A DNA stretch of 64,000 nucleotides from Ovoidimarina sp038744785 (GTDB taxonomy: Bacteria; Pseudomonadota; Alphaproteobacteria; Rhodobacterales; Rhodobacteraceae). Location: positions 1 to 64,000 of the forward strand of contig JBCDLX010000019.1 in NCBI GenBank assembly GCA_038744785.1, given 5' to 3'. Positions 43,741 through 53,262 of this stretch are shown here, piece after piece. Position 1 is the stretch's first letter; every line of letters begins with the position of its first letter. The notes below the pieces were generated by a model. It saw nothing but the letters and a program-made list of their open reading frames with translations. It was not told the origin of the DNA and did not search any database. The position numbers were made by a program, and so were the translations under genes.

Positions 43741-44538
43741 TCATTCTTGCATGGCAAGGCGCAGCTGACGAAGCCGTCCGTCGTGCAGCTTGCCTAACAC
43801 AAGCAATCCGACAAATATGGTCACACTGGCCACGATCAGGGTCGGGGCAACCGTTGATCGCGGTTCGGGTGCCCGTGCGACCACCAGGGCTCCGCCGTCT
43901 GCAATTCTGAGGTCAGCGCTGCTATTTGGACGAAACTCAGTGAAATCGCGAATCGTAACATTGAAAACGTCCCTACCCGTTTGCGGAAACTCAAGACGCA
44001 GTTCGCCGTCCGGGGTGTCGGTGTAACCGATGATACCAATGTAGGCGCGTAGACCGTCAAGCGGCACTGGTTCGGCAGTCGCTGGAATCGAACAGACCCC
44101 TATCGAGAGCATGCCGTCAATCGGGTCGCGAAGTGGCAAGGCTTGATTCACGGGATGCAGCATTAGCGACATTCCCTCGAAGACCAGATCGCGCCCTCCT
44201 ATGACAGCTTGCAGACCGGCAATGGCCTCGTCCGCAAGGCCGGCAGTGCCCTCAAGAAAAGGTACGAGATCAACTCGTCCATCCGTGCCCGTCAAGGTGT
44301 CTGGCGGTAGGTCGAAGACCTCGACAAGTAAGTTCGCAGGAAGCGAAAAGTAAATTTCGACTGAACCAGCATTTCGCTGAATCACCAAATCGGAGTCTTC
44401 CGCAAGTGCCTGTGGCGACATCAAAAAAGCAAGAGCGAGCACAGCGGCAAACAGCCGTTCAATAAAGAAGCACTGAACTCGGCTTGCATTTGAGCTTGGC
44501 GCATCCTGCACGCGGGCCTTGACCAACCAAATCGACAC
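43741..44538 (-). CDS. Exported, membrane-anchored protein of unknown function
   Basis: 265 residues. A hydrophobic signal-like segment (RLFAAVLALAFLMSPQALA, about 28-46) leads into a beta-rich domain of about 180 residues, and a second hydrophobic segment (APTLIVASVTIFVGLLVLG) near 233-251 ends in a basic tail, so the protein is probably held in the inner membrane facing the periplasm. The 28-residue leader before the signal is long, and no other ATG/GTG/TTG fits well, so the true start is open. No family recognised. Confidence 0.6.
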   Translation of the reverse strand: MSIWLVKARVQDAPSSNASRVQCFFIERLFAAVLALAFLMSPQALAEDSDLVIQRNAGSVEIYFSLPANLLVEVFDLPPDTLTGTDGRVDLVPFLEGTAGLADEAIAGLQAVIGGRDLVFEGMSLMLHPVNQALPLRDPIDGMLSIGVCSIPATAEPVPLDGLRAYIGIIGYTDTPDGELRLEFPQTGRDVFNVTIRDFTEFRPNSSADLRIADGGALVVARAPEPRSTVAPTLIVASVTIFVGLLVLGKLHDGRLRQLRLAMQE

Positions 44539-45067
44539 CGTTCTTCTCCGAGATCCTTTTTAACGTCAGCGGCCCGGCGGGCAATTTAGCACAAGTTTCA
44601 ATTGAGCCCTGCGATGCTTCAACTCTGTCGCCCCTCTGAACGGTAGCTTGCTGCGCTGCATTCCGTTTTTTGGGGATGCAGCTCGCTTATCCGAGCAATT
44701 TAGTCGACTTTAAGACACCGACATCTATGCGTCCAGAGCCAGTTGACGATCACGGAGCGCGACTTCACGTACAAAACCCTAGTCGCGGAAGAAAACAGTC
44801 TTTCTCATTGGGCCGAAATATCGGTCCCCGCGCACCGGCCCAGGTGCGGCCGTTTCGAACGCGCGCCCGTTGCATCCTGGACAGATGTTGCTCCGTTAAA
44901 GGCTCAGCGGCAAAGCAAGAACTGATGACGACCACATCAGATTAGTGTGTAACAGGGCGTCGAACCCTTGCGATCTGAATTCTGTGCCGATCAACTTATC
45001 GAAGCGGTTTACGGGTTCCTGTGAAACTGCAAAACTCGCTTGGCGCGATCCGAAAACAGGAAGACAT
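44539..45067. other. Unassigned stretch upstream of HugZ-like gene
   Basis: About 530 nt. Short frames on both strands are low-quality; no strong hairpin, repeat or RNA signature seen. It should contain the promoters of the two divergent flanking genes. Confidence 0.45.
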
Positions 45068-45817
45068 GTGCCCACCAAGGACGTCCTTCAAACGGTTGAT
45101 GACGCGGCACGACGCGCGGCAAAGACCATTGTTCGCAGTGCCCGGCACGGTGCGCTCGCTACACTTGATCCGAAGACAGGCACGCCGATGGCCAGTCGGG
45201 TTTCGGTCGCAACCGATACGTCGGGTTGCCCCGTTTTCCTTATTTCTCAGTTGTCCGGGCATTTCGGGGCACTCGAAAACGATGCTCGCGCCTCGCTTCT
45301 TTTGGGTGAGCCCGGAACGGGGGATCCCCTGGCACACCCCCGCATCACCGCATTCGGTCACGCGCAGCGGATCACGGCGGATGATCGCGAAAGCGTTCGT
45401 ACACGGTTTCTTGCCCGTCACCCGAAGGCGGAGCTTTATGCGGATTTTGCTGACTTTGCATTCTGGCGGCTTAGGCCGAACGGCGCCTCGTTCAACGGCG
45501 GCTTCGGAAAGGCATACGCCATGGCTGCCGAGGATCTGATGGCACCGACCGATGCGGCGTTGGACGGGATAGCGCCGGGGGCGGTGGCCCATATGAACGA
45601 CGACCACCTTGATGCCATCGCACTTTATGCCAAGGCCTTTGCAGGGCGCCCCAATGGCGATTGGCGATTGGCGACAATCGACCTTGAAGGTCTTGATCTT
45701 ACCTCCGGGGATGACGTCGTCCGAATTTGGTTCGACCCGCCGCTCTCTTCGGCGGAAGATCTTCGTCCGCGGCTTGTTGCGCTTGCGAAACGCGCGCGCG
45801 CTCAGACATCCAGCTAG
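45068..45817 (+). CDS. HugZ-like pyridoxamine-5'-phosphate-oxidase-fold protein
   Basis: 249 residues from a GTG at 45068 (AGGAAG just before it); the upstream in-frame extension to 44945 is not family-like. A split-barrel FMN/heme domain (RSARHGALATLDPKTGTPMASRVSVA, HFGALENDARASLLL) is followed by a DUF2470-type C-terminal domain (GAVAHMNDDHLDAIALYAKAF). Relatives include heme-utilisation protein HugZ, which cleaves heme. Ten nt upstream of sbmA, so the two are probably co-transcribed. Confidence 0.88.
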   Translation: MPTKDVLQTVDDAARRAAKTIVRSARHGALATLDPKTGTPMASRVSVATDTSGCPVFLISQLSGHFGALENDARASLLLGEPGTGDPLAHPRITAFGHAQRITADDRESVRTRFLARHPKAELYADFADFAFWRLRPNGASFNGGFGKAYAMAAEDLMAPTDAALDGIAPGAVAHMNDDHLDAIALYAKAFAGRPNGDWRLATIDLEGLDLTSGDDVVRIWFDPPLSSAEDLRPRLVALAKRARAQTSS

Positions 45818-45826
45818 AGATACCAT

Positions 45827-47041
45827 ATGTTTCATTCATTCCTCCCAAACCCAAAACGCTTCGTAATTTCAGCGATCATCTGGGCGATGATTTGCATCGC
45901 GATTTGGCAGCTTGAGTTTAGTGATTGGGAAGATCCCCTAGGCATCGCTGGCCTTTTCGAGTGGGATCCGAGTCGTGTTTGGCTCTACGAGTACACCGCG
46001 ATTTGCTACGCCCTGTTTGTTCTGTTCTGGTTGAGGCATACATCGCACAAATGGGCGAAATGGTCGGTCGCCGGATCAGCGCTTATCGTTTTTGCAACCT
46101 GGTTTCAGGTCCAGCTTGACGTGATGATTAACGAGTGGTTCGGCACGTTCTACGATATGGTTCAGCAGGCGCTTGCCGAACCAGGTGCTGTGGACGCCGA
46201 AGACTACTACAATCAACTCGCGACATTTCTGAAGATCGCGATGGTGTTCATTATCACTGCGGTTTTGGTGGCGTTCTTTACCTCGCATTATGTGTTCCGG
46301 TGGCGGACGGCGATGAACGATTACTACGTGTCGCTTTGGCCTAGGATCAGACACATCGAAGGCGCATCTCAGCGCATCCAGGAAGACACGATGGCTTTCG
46401 CCCGGATCATGGAAGGCCTTGGGTCCCGCTTTATCGATGCGATCATGACGCTTCTTGCGTTTCTTCCCATCCTTTGGGGCCTGTCGTCATACGTGACCGA
46501 ACTTCCGATTGTGGGCGAGGTGTCCCAGGCATTGGTGTTCGTTGCGATCTTGTGGTCTGTTATCGGAACCGCGCTCTTGGGGCTTGCTGGCTGGCGACTG
46601 CCGGGGCTTGAGTTCCGCAACCAGCGGGTCGAAGCGGCGTTCCGAAAGGAGCTGGTTCTTGGCGAAGACAACGAGGAACGCGCGCGCCCGCCAACCCTGA
46701 GCGAGCTTTTTGGTAACGTGCGGAAGAACTACTTTCGTCTTTACCTCAACTACCTCTATTTCAACGTGGTGCGATACTCGTACCTGCAGGCGGGGGTTAT
46801 CTTGCCCTACATCGCGCTGGGACCCACAATCATCAGTGCCGGCGTGACGCTTGGCGTGATGCAACAGATCCTTCGCGCGTTTCAGCGGGTGGAAAACTCG
46901 TTCCAGTTCCTCGTGATGTCCTGGACGACGATTGTCGAACTGATGTCCATCTACAAGCGCTTGGCGGCCTTCGAACGCGCCATAGCGGGTGACGAACAGG
47001 CTGCGATCGAGTTCGAGGCTGAAAAACCCGCGACGGTCTGA
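45827..47041 (+). CDS. sbmA: SbmA/BacA-family peptide transporter
   Basis: 404 residues, the usual length. Several hydrophobic helices, plus the family signatures FRWRTAMNDYYVSLWPRIRHIEGASQRIQEDTMAFA and NVVRYSYLQAGVILPYIALGPTIISAGVTLGVMQQILRAF. Imports peptides such as microcin J25, bleomycin and nodule peptides with the proton gradient and is needed by rhizobia for symbiosis. Gene could equally be called bacA. Confidence 0.93.
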   Translation: MFHSFLPNPKRFVISAIIWAMICIAIWQLEFSDWEDPLGIAGLFEWDPSRVWLYEYTAICYALFVLFWLRHTSHKWAKWSVAGSALIVFATWFQVQLDVMINEWFGTFYDMVQQALAEPGAVDAEDYYNQLATFLKIAMVFIITAVLVAFFTSHYVFRWRTAMNDYYVSLWPRIRHIEGASQRIQEDTMAFARIMEGLGSRFIDAIMTLLAFLPILWGLSSYVTELPIVGEVSQALVFVAILWSVIGTALLGLAGWRLPGLEFRNQRVEAAFRKELVLGEDNEERARPPTLSELFGNVRKNYFRLYLNYLYFNVVRYSYLQAGVILPYIALGPTIISAGVTLGVMQQILRAFQRVENSFQFLVMSWTTIVELMSIYKRLAAFERAIAGDEQAAIEFEAEKPATV

Positions 47042-47183
47042 GAGGCCTCGCCACCCGCACCGATGGTCGGTTGTTTGTGCGGGCGACTTGCCTGATTTGT
47101 CTAAACAGATACGCGCCGACAGCCACAAAGAATTGGCCCGCGACGGTCTTTCGCAGATCCGACCAAGTCGCTATGGGCAGAAC

Positions 47184-48056
47184 ATGCACATTGCCACACT
47201 TATTGCGCCGCCCGGACGGCTGGACCCCGCCCTTGTCGAAGCGCTTAGCAACGCCTGGGCCGGCGGAGACACCGATTGGCTGTCGCCAGGCGAAGCAGCG
47301 GAGTTTCCACTTGCGGACGTCCCGCAAAACCTGGCCGATGTCTCGGCCGACATTCGCGCCCAGGGTACGGACCTAGTCGTTCAGCCCGCCGAAGACCGGC
47401 GCAAGTACGTGCTTTTGGCGGATATGGATTCGACCATGATCGGGCAGGAGTGCATCGACGAGCTGGCAGAGGTCGCTGGCGTCGGAGGCGCGGTGCGCGA
47501 GATCACCGCACGCGCAATGAACGGCGAACTGGATTTCGAAGAGGCGCTTTTGGCCCGGGTCGAACTGCTGAAAGGCCTTGATCTGGGCGTGATAGATACT
47601 GTTTTGGCCGAACGGATCACGTTGACGCCGGGCGGACGCACATTGGTCGCGACCATGCGCGCAAACGGTGGGTACGCAGCCCTGGTGTCGGGCGGGTTTA
47701 CATCCTTCACCCAGGCGATTGCATCAAAGCTTGGGTTTGACGAAAACCGTGCGAACACGCTTCTGGCAGAAAACGGGCGGTTGACCGGTGATGTCGCGCG
47801 CCCGATCCTTGGGCAGGACGCCAAGGTTGCGGCGTTGATGGATATCTGCGCCCGATTGGGGCTGCCGGAAAGCGCCGTTCTGGCTGTGGGTGACGGGGCA
47901 AACGACCTTGGCATGATCGCGCGCGCAGGCGCGGGTGTGGCGCTACACGCCAAGCCTGTGGTGGCTGATGCGGCGCCAATTCGGATCGATCACGGTGACC
48001 TTACCGCGCTTCTTTATCTGCAGGGCTATGCGCGGGACGAATTCGTAACCAGCTGA
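47184..48056 (+). CDS. serB: Phosphoserine phosphatase
   Basis: 290 residues from ATG 47184 (the frame is open to 46989 but that part overlaps sbmA). HAD superfamily: nucleophile motif LLADMDSTMIGQEC with Asp80 and Asp82, then VSGGFTSFTQ and the C-terminal VGDGANDLGMI. An 80-residue N-terminal part is ACT-like as in SerB. Dephosphorylates phosphoserine, last step to serine. It is convergent with mutS (18 nt apart). Confidence 0.96.
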   Translation: MHIATLIAPPGRLDPALVEALSNAWAGGDTDWLSPGEAAEFPLADVPQNLADVSADIRAQGTDLVVQPAEDRRKYVLLADMDSTMIGQECIDELAEVAGVGGAVREITARAMNGELDFEEALLARVELLKGLDLGVIDTVLAERITLTPGGRTLVATMRANGGYAALVSGGFTSFTQAIASKLGFDENRANTLLAENGRLTGDVARPILGQDAKVAALMDICARLGLPESAVLAVGDGANDLGMIARAGAGVALHAKPVVADAAPIRIDHGDLTALLYLQGYARDEFVTS

Positions 48057-48074
48057 CCAATCTTGGACATGTCT

Positions 48075-50723
48075 CTACGCGTCGTCGGAAACAGACGCTT
48101 TCTTCAACCGGTATATCAGATCCAGGGCTTCCCGTGGCGTAAGGTCGTCGGGATGAACATCTGCCAGCATTTCTGCTGATTTAGACACTGTTTTCGTCGC
48201 GGGCTGCGGGGGCGCGACCGAGAACAGGGGAAGATCGTCAACCAACGACTGCGGCCCGCCCTGACCGTCGCGTGCTCGTGCTTCCAGCGTGTCCAGAACC
48301 TGCCGCGCACGCGCAATTACGGGCGCGGGCAACCCTGCAAGGCGGGCGACCTGCACGCCGTAGCTGCGATCGGCGGCCCCCATCCGAACCTCGTGAAGGA
48401 AGATCACGTCGCCTTTGAACTCTTTGACTGCGACAGTTGCGTTCTGAACGCCCGCAAGAGTTTCCGAAAGCACGGTCATCTCGTGGTAATGCGTGGCAAA
48501 GAGTGCCCGGCACTGGTTCGTCTCGTGCAGATATTCAAGCGTTGCCGAGGCGATCGACAAACCGTCATAGGTGGCCGTCCCGCGCCCGATCTCATCCAGG
48601 ATCACCAGCGCACGGGTATCCGCCTGATTGAGTATTGCGGCCGTCTCGACCATTTCGACCATAAATGTTGACCGACCACGTGCCAGATCGTCCGATGCGC
48701 CAACGCGGCTGAACAGCTGGCTGACAAGACCGATATGTGCGCGTGTCGCCGGAACGAAACTGCCCGTTTGCGCAAGTAGGGCAATCAACGCGTTTTGGCG
48801 CAGGAACGTGGATTTCCCCGCCATGTTCGGTCCGGTCAAAAGCCAAATGGCTGCCGTGTCTGCGGCGTTTAGGTCACAGTGGTTCGGGATGAACGCGTCG
48901 CCCGCGCGTGAAAGGGATGCCTCGACCACCGGGTGACGACCGCCTTCAACATCGAATGCGCGGCTGCCATCGACCTCGGGACGCGTCCAGTTTGAAGTTT
49001 CGGCAATGTCGCCCAAAGCGGCGGCAAGATCGATCTCTGCCAGGGCGCGCGCCGCCGTCGAAATCGCCGCTGCATTCTCTAAAATCTCATGCTTCAAGCT
49101 GGAATAGAGCCTCATTTCAATATCCAAGGCCCGCGCGCCCGCGTTCAGGATCTTGGTTTCCATTTCAGATAGATCGACGGTCGTGAACCGTACCGCGCTG
49201 GCCGTCGTCTGACGATGGATGAATGTCTCAGAAAGAGGCGCGGTCATCATCTTCTCGGCATGCGTTGCCGTGGTTTCGATGAAGTAACCAAGGACGTTGT
49301 TGTGTTTGACTTTCAACGACGAGATGCCGGTGATTTGGGCATAGTCCGCCTGCATCCCGGCGATGACACCCCGGCCTTCGTCGCGAAGGGTGCGGGCTTC
49401 GTCCAATTCCACGTCCGTCCCAGGCGCAATGAACCCGCCGTCCCGCGCCAACAGCGGGGGTTCAGCAACGAGTGCCGCGTCCAGCGCGTCGGCCAAGACT
49501 TCGTGACCTGAAAGGTCGCGCGCCGCGTTTTCGATCAAAGCGGGCATGCGATCGGACAGGCGATCGGCCAACGCGCCAGCTTGTGCAAGACCGTCGCGGA
49601 CGGCAGCGAGATCCCTTGGCCCACCGCGATCAAGTGCAAGGCGCGACAGCGCCCTGTCCAAATCCGGGGCCTTGCGCAATGCACCCTGCACATCCTCGCG
49701 CAGCACACGATCTGCAAAGAATGCGCCGACCGCATCGTGCCGCTTGCGGATTAACTCCAGATCGCACGACGGGCTGGCCAGGCGCCGCTCTAACAGTCGT
49801 CCTCCTGCCGCGGTCACGGTTCGGTCAATTGTTGCCAGAAGCGCGCCGGATCGCGACCCGTCCAATGCGCGCGTGATTTCTAGGTTGCGCCGTGTGGCGG
49901 CGTCTATCGCCATGTTACCGCCGCTGCTTTCACGCACCGGCGGGCGCAGCAGCGGCAGCTTACCGCGTTGTGTGATCTCGATGTAATCGGCGATTGCGCC
50001 GAGGGCCGCCGTTTCATGGCGGGCGAATCCGCCAAAGGCATCGAGCGACGCGATGTTCCAAAGTGAAAGAAGCCGCTTCTCGCCCGATGTCGAATCGAAA
50101 CTTACGCGCGGGCGCGGCGTGACCGAAGCGCCGACATCAGTGACTATTTCAGCCAGATCTGTCTCTGCACTGTCCAGAATAAGCACCTCGCGAGGCGCGA
50201 GGCGCGCCAGTTCCGCCCCTAGTCTGGGCAGGGAAAGCGACATAACCCAGATCTCACCCGTAGAAATATCGGTCCACGCAAGTGCTGCGTCACCCCGCAC
50301 CTCGGCATAAGCTGCCAGAAAGTTGTTCGAGCGCGCATTCAGAAGGGAATCCTCGGTCAATGTCCCCGGCGTCACGAGCCGCGTCACGCCACGTTTTACG
50401 ACTGATTTCGATCCTCGTTTCTTGGCTTCCGAAGGGTCTTCAAGTTGCTCGCAAACCGCGACCCGGAACCCCTTGCGGATAAGCGTCAAAAGATAGCCTT
50501 CCGCAGAATGAACCGGTACGCCGCACATCGGGATATCTTCACCAAGATGCTTGCCGCGTTTTGTAAGCGCGATATCCAAAGCCTGGCTTGCCGCAACCGC
50601 ATCATCGAAGAATAGCTCATAGAAATCGCCCATCCGGTAGAACAGCAACGCGTCCGGATATCCCGCCTTTATCTCTATAAACTGCGCCATCATCGGTGTG
50701 ACGGCGGCGCGCGGATCGCTCAT
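48075..50723 (-). CDS. mutS: DNA mismatch repair ATPase MutS
   Basis: 882 residues, normal. The mismatch-binding loop MGDFYELFFDD has the wedge Phe34 and Glu36; the C-terminal ATPase has Walker A LTGPNMAGKSTFLRQ, Walker B LVILDEIGRGTATYDGLSIA, and a helix-turn-helix tail (DLTPREALDLIYRLKK) for dimer formation. Recognises mispairs and recruits MutL. Confidence 0.97.
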   Translation of the reverse strand: MSDPRAAVTPMMAQFIEIKAGYPDALLFYRMGDFYELFFDDAVAASQALDIALTKRGKHLGEDIPMCGVPVHSAEGYLLTLIRKGFRVAVCEQLEDPSEAKKRGSKSVVKRGVTRLVTPGTLTEDSLLNARSNNFLAAYAEVRGDAALAWTDISTGEIWVMSLSLPRLGAELARLAPREVLILDSAETDLAEIVTDVGASVTPRPRVSFDSTSGEKRLLSLWNIASLDAFGGFARHETAALGAIADYIEITQRGKLPLLRPPVRESSGGNMAIDAATRRNLEITRALDGSRSGALLATIDRTVTAAGGRLLERRLASPSCDLELIRKRHDAVGAFFADRVLREDVQGALRKAPDLDRALSRLALDRGGPRDLAAVRDGLAQAGALADRLSDRMPALIENAARDLSGHEVLADALDAALVAEPPLLARDGGFIAPGTDVELDEARTLRDEGRGVIAGMQADYAQITGISSLKVKHNNVLGYFIETTATHAEKMMTAPLSETFIHRQTTASAVRFTTVDLSEMETKILNAGARALDIEMRLYSSLKHEILENAAAISTAARALAEIDLAAALGDIAETSNWTRPEVDGSRAFDVEGGRHPVVEASLSRAGDAFIPNHCDLNAADTAAIWLLTGPNMAGKSTFLRQNALIALLAQTGSFVPATRAHIGLVSQLFSRVGASDDLARGRSTFMVEMVETAAILNQADTRALVILDEIGRGTATYDGLSIASATLEYLHETNQCRALFATHYHEMTVLSETLAGVQNATVAVKEFKGDVIFLHEVRMGAADRSYGVQVARLAGLPAPVIARARQVLDTLEARARDGQGGPQSLVDDLPLFSVAPPQPATKTVSKSAEMLADVHPDDLTPREALDLIYRLKKASVSDDA

Positions 50724-50919
50724 CTCATCCCCCCGGATGTAGTGTCTGAGAAACGTAACCTACACTTGATCTGGTGGGAAGCCGGGAATCCAGAAACTTG
50801 CAGGTCTTTAACGCGAAAGATGTGGTTGCGGGTTGCCGCGCCTATCAGCAAGGTCGCCCGCTTGACGTCGCTGCGCACGCGGTCTTACCTCGCCTGCGTC
50901 AGGCCACGGGGAGGACGCC

Positions 50920-53175
50920 ATGCCAAGCACAAAGATCCGGCCAGAGGACGCCCTTCAGTTTCACAAAGAGCCACAGCCGGGAAAATGGGAAATCCAGGCG
51001 ACTGTTCCAATGGCGACCCAACGGGACCTGAGCCTTGCATATTCACCCGGCGTTGCCGTGCCGTGCAAGGCAATCGCCGAAGCGCCTGAGACCGCATACG
51101 ACTATACCAACAAGGGCAATCTGGTCGCCGTCATCTCGAACGGAACAGCGGTGTTGGGACTGGGCAATTTGGGTGCGCTGGGGTCAAAGCCGGTGATGGA
51201 AGGCAAGGCGGTGCTGTTCAAGCGCTTTGCCGATATCGATTCGATCGACATCGAGCTTGATACCGAAGACGTCGACGCGTTTTGTCAGGCAGTTCGTCTG
51301 ATGGGGCCGACCTTTGGCGGGGTAAACCTGGAAGACATCAAGGCACCCGAGTGCTTCATGATCGAGCAGCGTCTGAAGGAAGACATGGACATCCCGGTCT
51401 TCCATGACGACCAGCATGGCACGGCCGTGATTTGTGCTGCAGGTTTGATTAATGCGTTGCACCTGACGGGCAAGAAAATCGATGATGTTAAGATCGTTCT
51501 CAACGGGGCGGGCGCGGCTGGGATTGCCTGTATCGAGCTCTTGAAATCCATGGGTGCGCGCCACGAAAACTGTATCGTCTGCGACACGAAAGGCGTGATT
51601 TACCAGGGCCGAACCGAAGGTATGAACCAGTGGAAATCCGGCCACGCTATCCAGACCTCGGCCCGTAGCCTTGAAGACGCCATGAAGGGCGCGGATGTGT
51701 TTCTTGGTGTCAGCGTAAAGGGTGCGGTAACCGCCGATATGGTGGCTTCGATGGCCGACAATCCGGTGATCTTTGCAATGGCGAACCCGGACCCCGAGAT
51801 CACGCCGGAAGAGGCACACGCGATTCGGGTTGATGCCATCGTGGCAACTGGTCGATCTGACTATCCCAACCAGGTGAACAACGTCCTGGGTTTTCCATAC
51901 CTCTTTCGCGGGGCCTTGGACATCAATGCCCGAGCGATCAACGACGAGATGAAAATCGCATGTGCCGAAGCGCTTGCGGCACTTGCCCGCGAGGACGTGC
52001 CCGACGAGGTCGCCATCGCCTATGGTCGCAAACTGAACTTTGGACGAGACTACATTATCCCGACACCGTTCGATCCTCGCTTGATTCACCGCGTGCCGCC
52101 CGCCGTTGCAAAAGCCGGGATGGACACAGGCGCCGCGCGGCGTCCGATCATCGACATGGAGGCCTATGGCCTGTCTCTCAAAGCTCGGATGGATCCGACG
52201 GCGTCCATCCTGCAAGGCATTAACGCGCGTGCGCGCAAGGCGCAGGCCAGGATGATCTTTGCAGAAGGGGACGACCCGCGGGTCTTGCGCGCCGCCGTTG
52301 CCTATCAACGCAACGGGTTCGGCAAAGCGCTGGTCGTCGGTCGGGAACCCGATGTGAAGGAAAAACTTGAGGCCGAGGGTCTGGGCGATGCCGTTCGCGA
52401 ACTGACGGTGGTGAACGCTGCAAACACCACGGATCTGGAGCTCTACAAGGCGTTTCTTTACAATCGTTTGCAGAGGCAGGGTTTTGACGCCCAAGACGTG
52501 CATCGGCTGGCGGCGCGCGATCGCCACGTCTTTTCCGCGTTGATGCTGGCGCATGGGGCGGGCGACGCCCTTGTGACCGGTGCGACGCGAAAATCGGCCC
52601 ATGTTCTACAACTTATCAACCACGTCTTCGATGCACGGGCCGAGGACGGGGCCGTGGGTGTCACCGCGCTTCTTCATCGGGGCCGGATCGTTCTGATCGC
52701 GGATACGCTTGTTCAGGAATGGCCCGACGAACATGATCTGGCCGACATCGCCGAACGCGGTGTGGAAGTGGCACGGATGCTGGGACTGGAACCACGGGTC
52801 GCCTTCCTGTCATTTTCGACCTTCGGTTACCCTGTCAGCGAGCGGGCGGAGAAGATGCACAAGGCGCCCCGGGTCCTGGACGATCGCGGCGTGGATTTCG
52901 AGTACGAGGGAGAGATGACCGTGGATGTGGCCTTAAACGCCCAGGCCGCGGCGGCCTATCCGTTTTCGCGCCTGACGGGCCCGGCGAATGTGCTGGTGGT
53001 GCCGGCGCGGCATTCGGCGTCGATAAGCGTCAAGCTTATGCAGGAGCTTGCAGGTGCCACGGTGATCGGTCCGATCCTGGGTGGGGTCGACAAGCCCATC
53101 CAGATCTGCTCGACGGTCGCTGGTGCCTCGGACATTCTCAACATGGCGGTCCTGGCGGCGTGTAAGGTGGGTTAG
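50920..53175 (+). CDS. maeB: NADP-dependent malic enzyme (MaeB type)
   Basis: 751 residues, a two-domain form. N-terminal malic enzyme (LAYSPGVAVPCKAIAEAP, FHDDQHGTAVICAAGLINAL, NGAGAAGIACIEL nucleotide site) makes pyruvate, CO2 and NADPH from malate; residues from about 430 form a phosphotransacetylase-like domain that has a regulatory role in this family. ATG 50920 follows GGGGAGGACGCC. Confidence 0.97.
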   Translation: MPSTKIRPEDALQFHKEPQPGKWEIQATVPMATQRDLSLAYSPGVAVPCKAIAEAPETAYDYTNKGNLVAVISNGTAVLGLGNLGALGSKPVMEGKAVLFKRFADIDSIDIELDTEDVDAFCQAVRLMGPTFGGVNLEDIKAPECFMIEQRLKEDMDIPVFHDDQHGTAVICAAGLINALHLTGKKIDDVKIVLNGAGAAGIACIELLKSMGARHENCIVCDTKGVIYQGRTEGMNQWKSGHAIQTSARSLEDAMKGADVFLGVSVKGAVTADMVASMADNPVIFAMANPDPEITPEEAHAIRVDAIVATGRSDYPNQVNNVLGFPYLFRGALDINARAINDEMKIACAEALAALAREDVPDEVAIAYGRKLNFGRDYIIPTPFDPRLIHRVPPAVAKAGMDTGAARRPIIDMEAYGLSLKARMDPTASILQGINARARKAQARMIFAEGDDPRVLRAAVAYQRNGFGKALVVGREPDVKEKLEAEGLGDAVRELTVVNAANTTDLELYKAFLYNRLQRQGFDAQDVHRLAARDRHVFSALMLAHGAGDALVTGATRKSAHVLQLINHVFDARAEDGAVGVTALLHRGRIVLIADTLVQEWPDEHDLADIAERGVEVARMLGLEPRVAFLSFSTFGYPVSERAEKMHKAPRVLDDRGVDFEYEGEMTVDVALNAQAAAAYPFSRLTGPANVLVVPARHSASISVKLMQELAGATVIGPILGGVDKPIQICSTVAGASDILNMAVLAACKVG

Positions 53176-53179
53176 TTTC

Positions 53180-53200
53180 GGCGCACCCTTCGGGCGCGCC
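53180..53200. terminator. Hairpin between convergent maeB and msrA
   Basis: GGCGCACCC-TTC-GGGCGCGCC: a 9-bp stem with one mismatch, 5 nt after the maeB stop. No T-run on the plus side follows directly; it could act as a two-way terminator for the convergent genes. Confidence 0.55.
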
Positions 53201-53206
53201 TATCGG

Positions 53207-53252
53207 CCGGGGCAATGCCCCCGGACCCCCAATGAGTATTTTTGCCAGGATG
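53207..53252. repeat. Rhodobacteraceae-type intergenic repeat
   Basis: A GGGGC-AAT-GCCCC hairpin, then CCGGACCCCCAATGAGTATT and TTTGCCAGGATGAA. This block resembles a short element (GC-rich hairpin, CCCCCGGAGTATTT, AGATGAA) that I recall scattered through intergenic regions of roseobacters. Only one copy is in this window. Confidence 0.5.
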
Positions 53253-53262
53253 AACGCGCGGG

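Noticed and set aside
44670..44945. 91-codon frame before the HugZ-like gene
   Set aside because: No start signal, no hydrophobic or domain pattern, and rare residue mix.
51184..52602. 472-codon frame antisense to maeB
   Set aside because: Composition is typical of a reverse-strand shadow of a long GC-rich gene; maeB itself is unmistakable.
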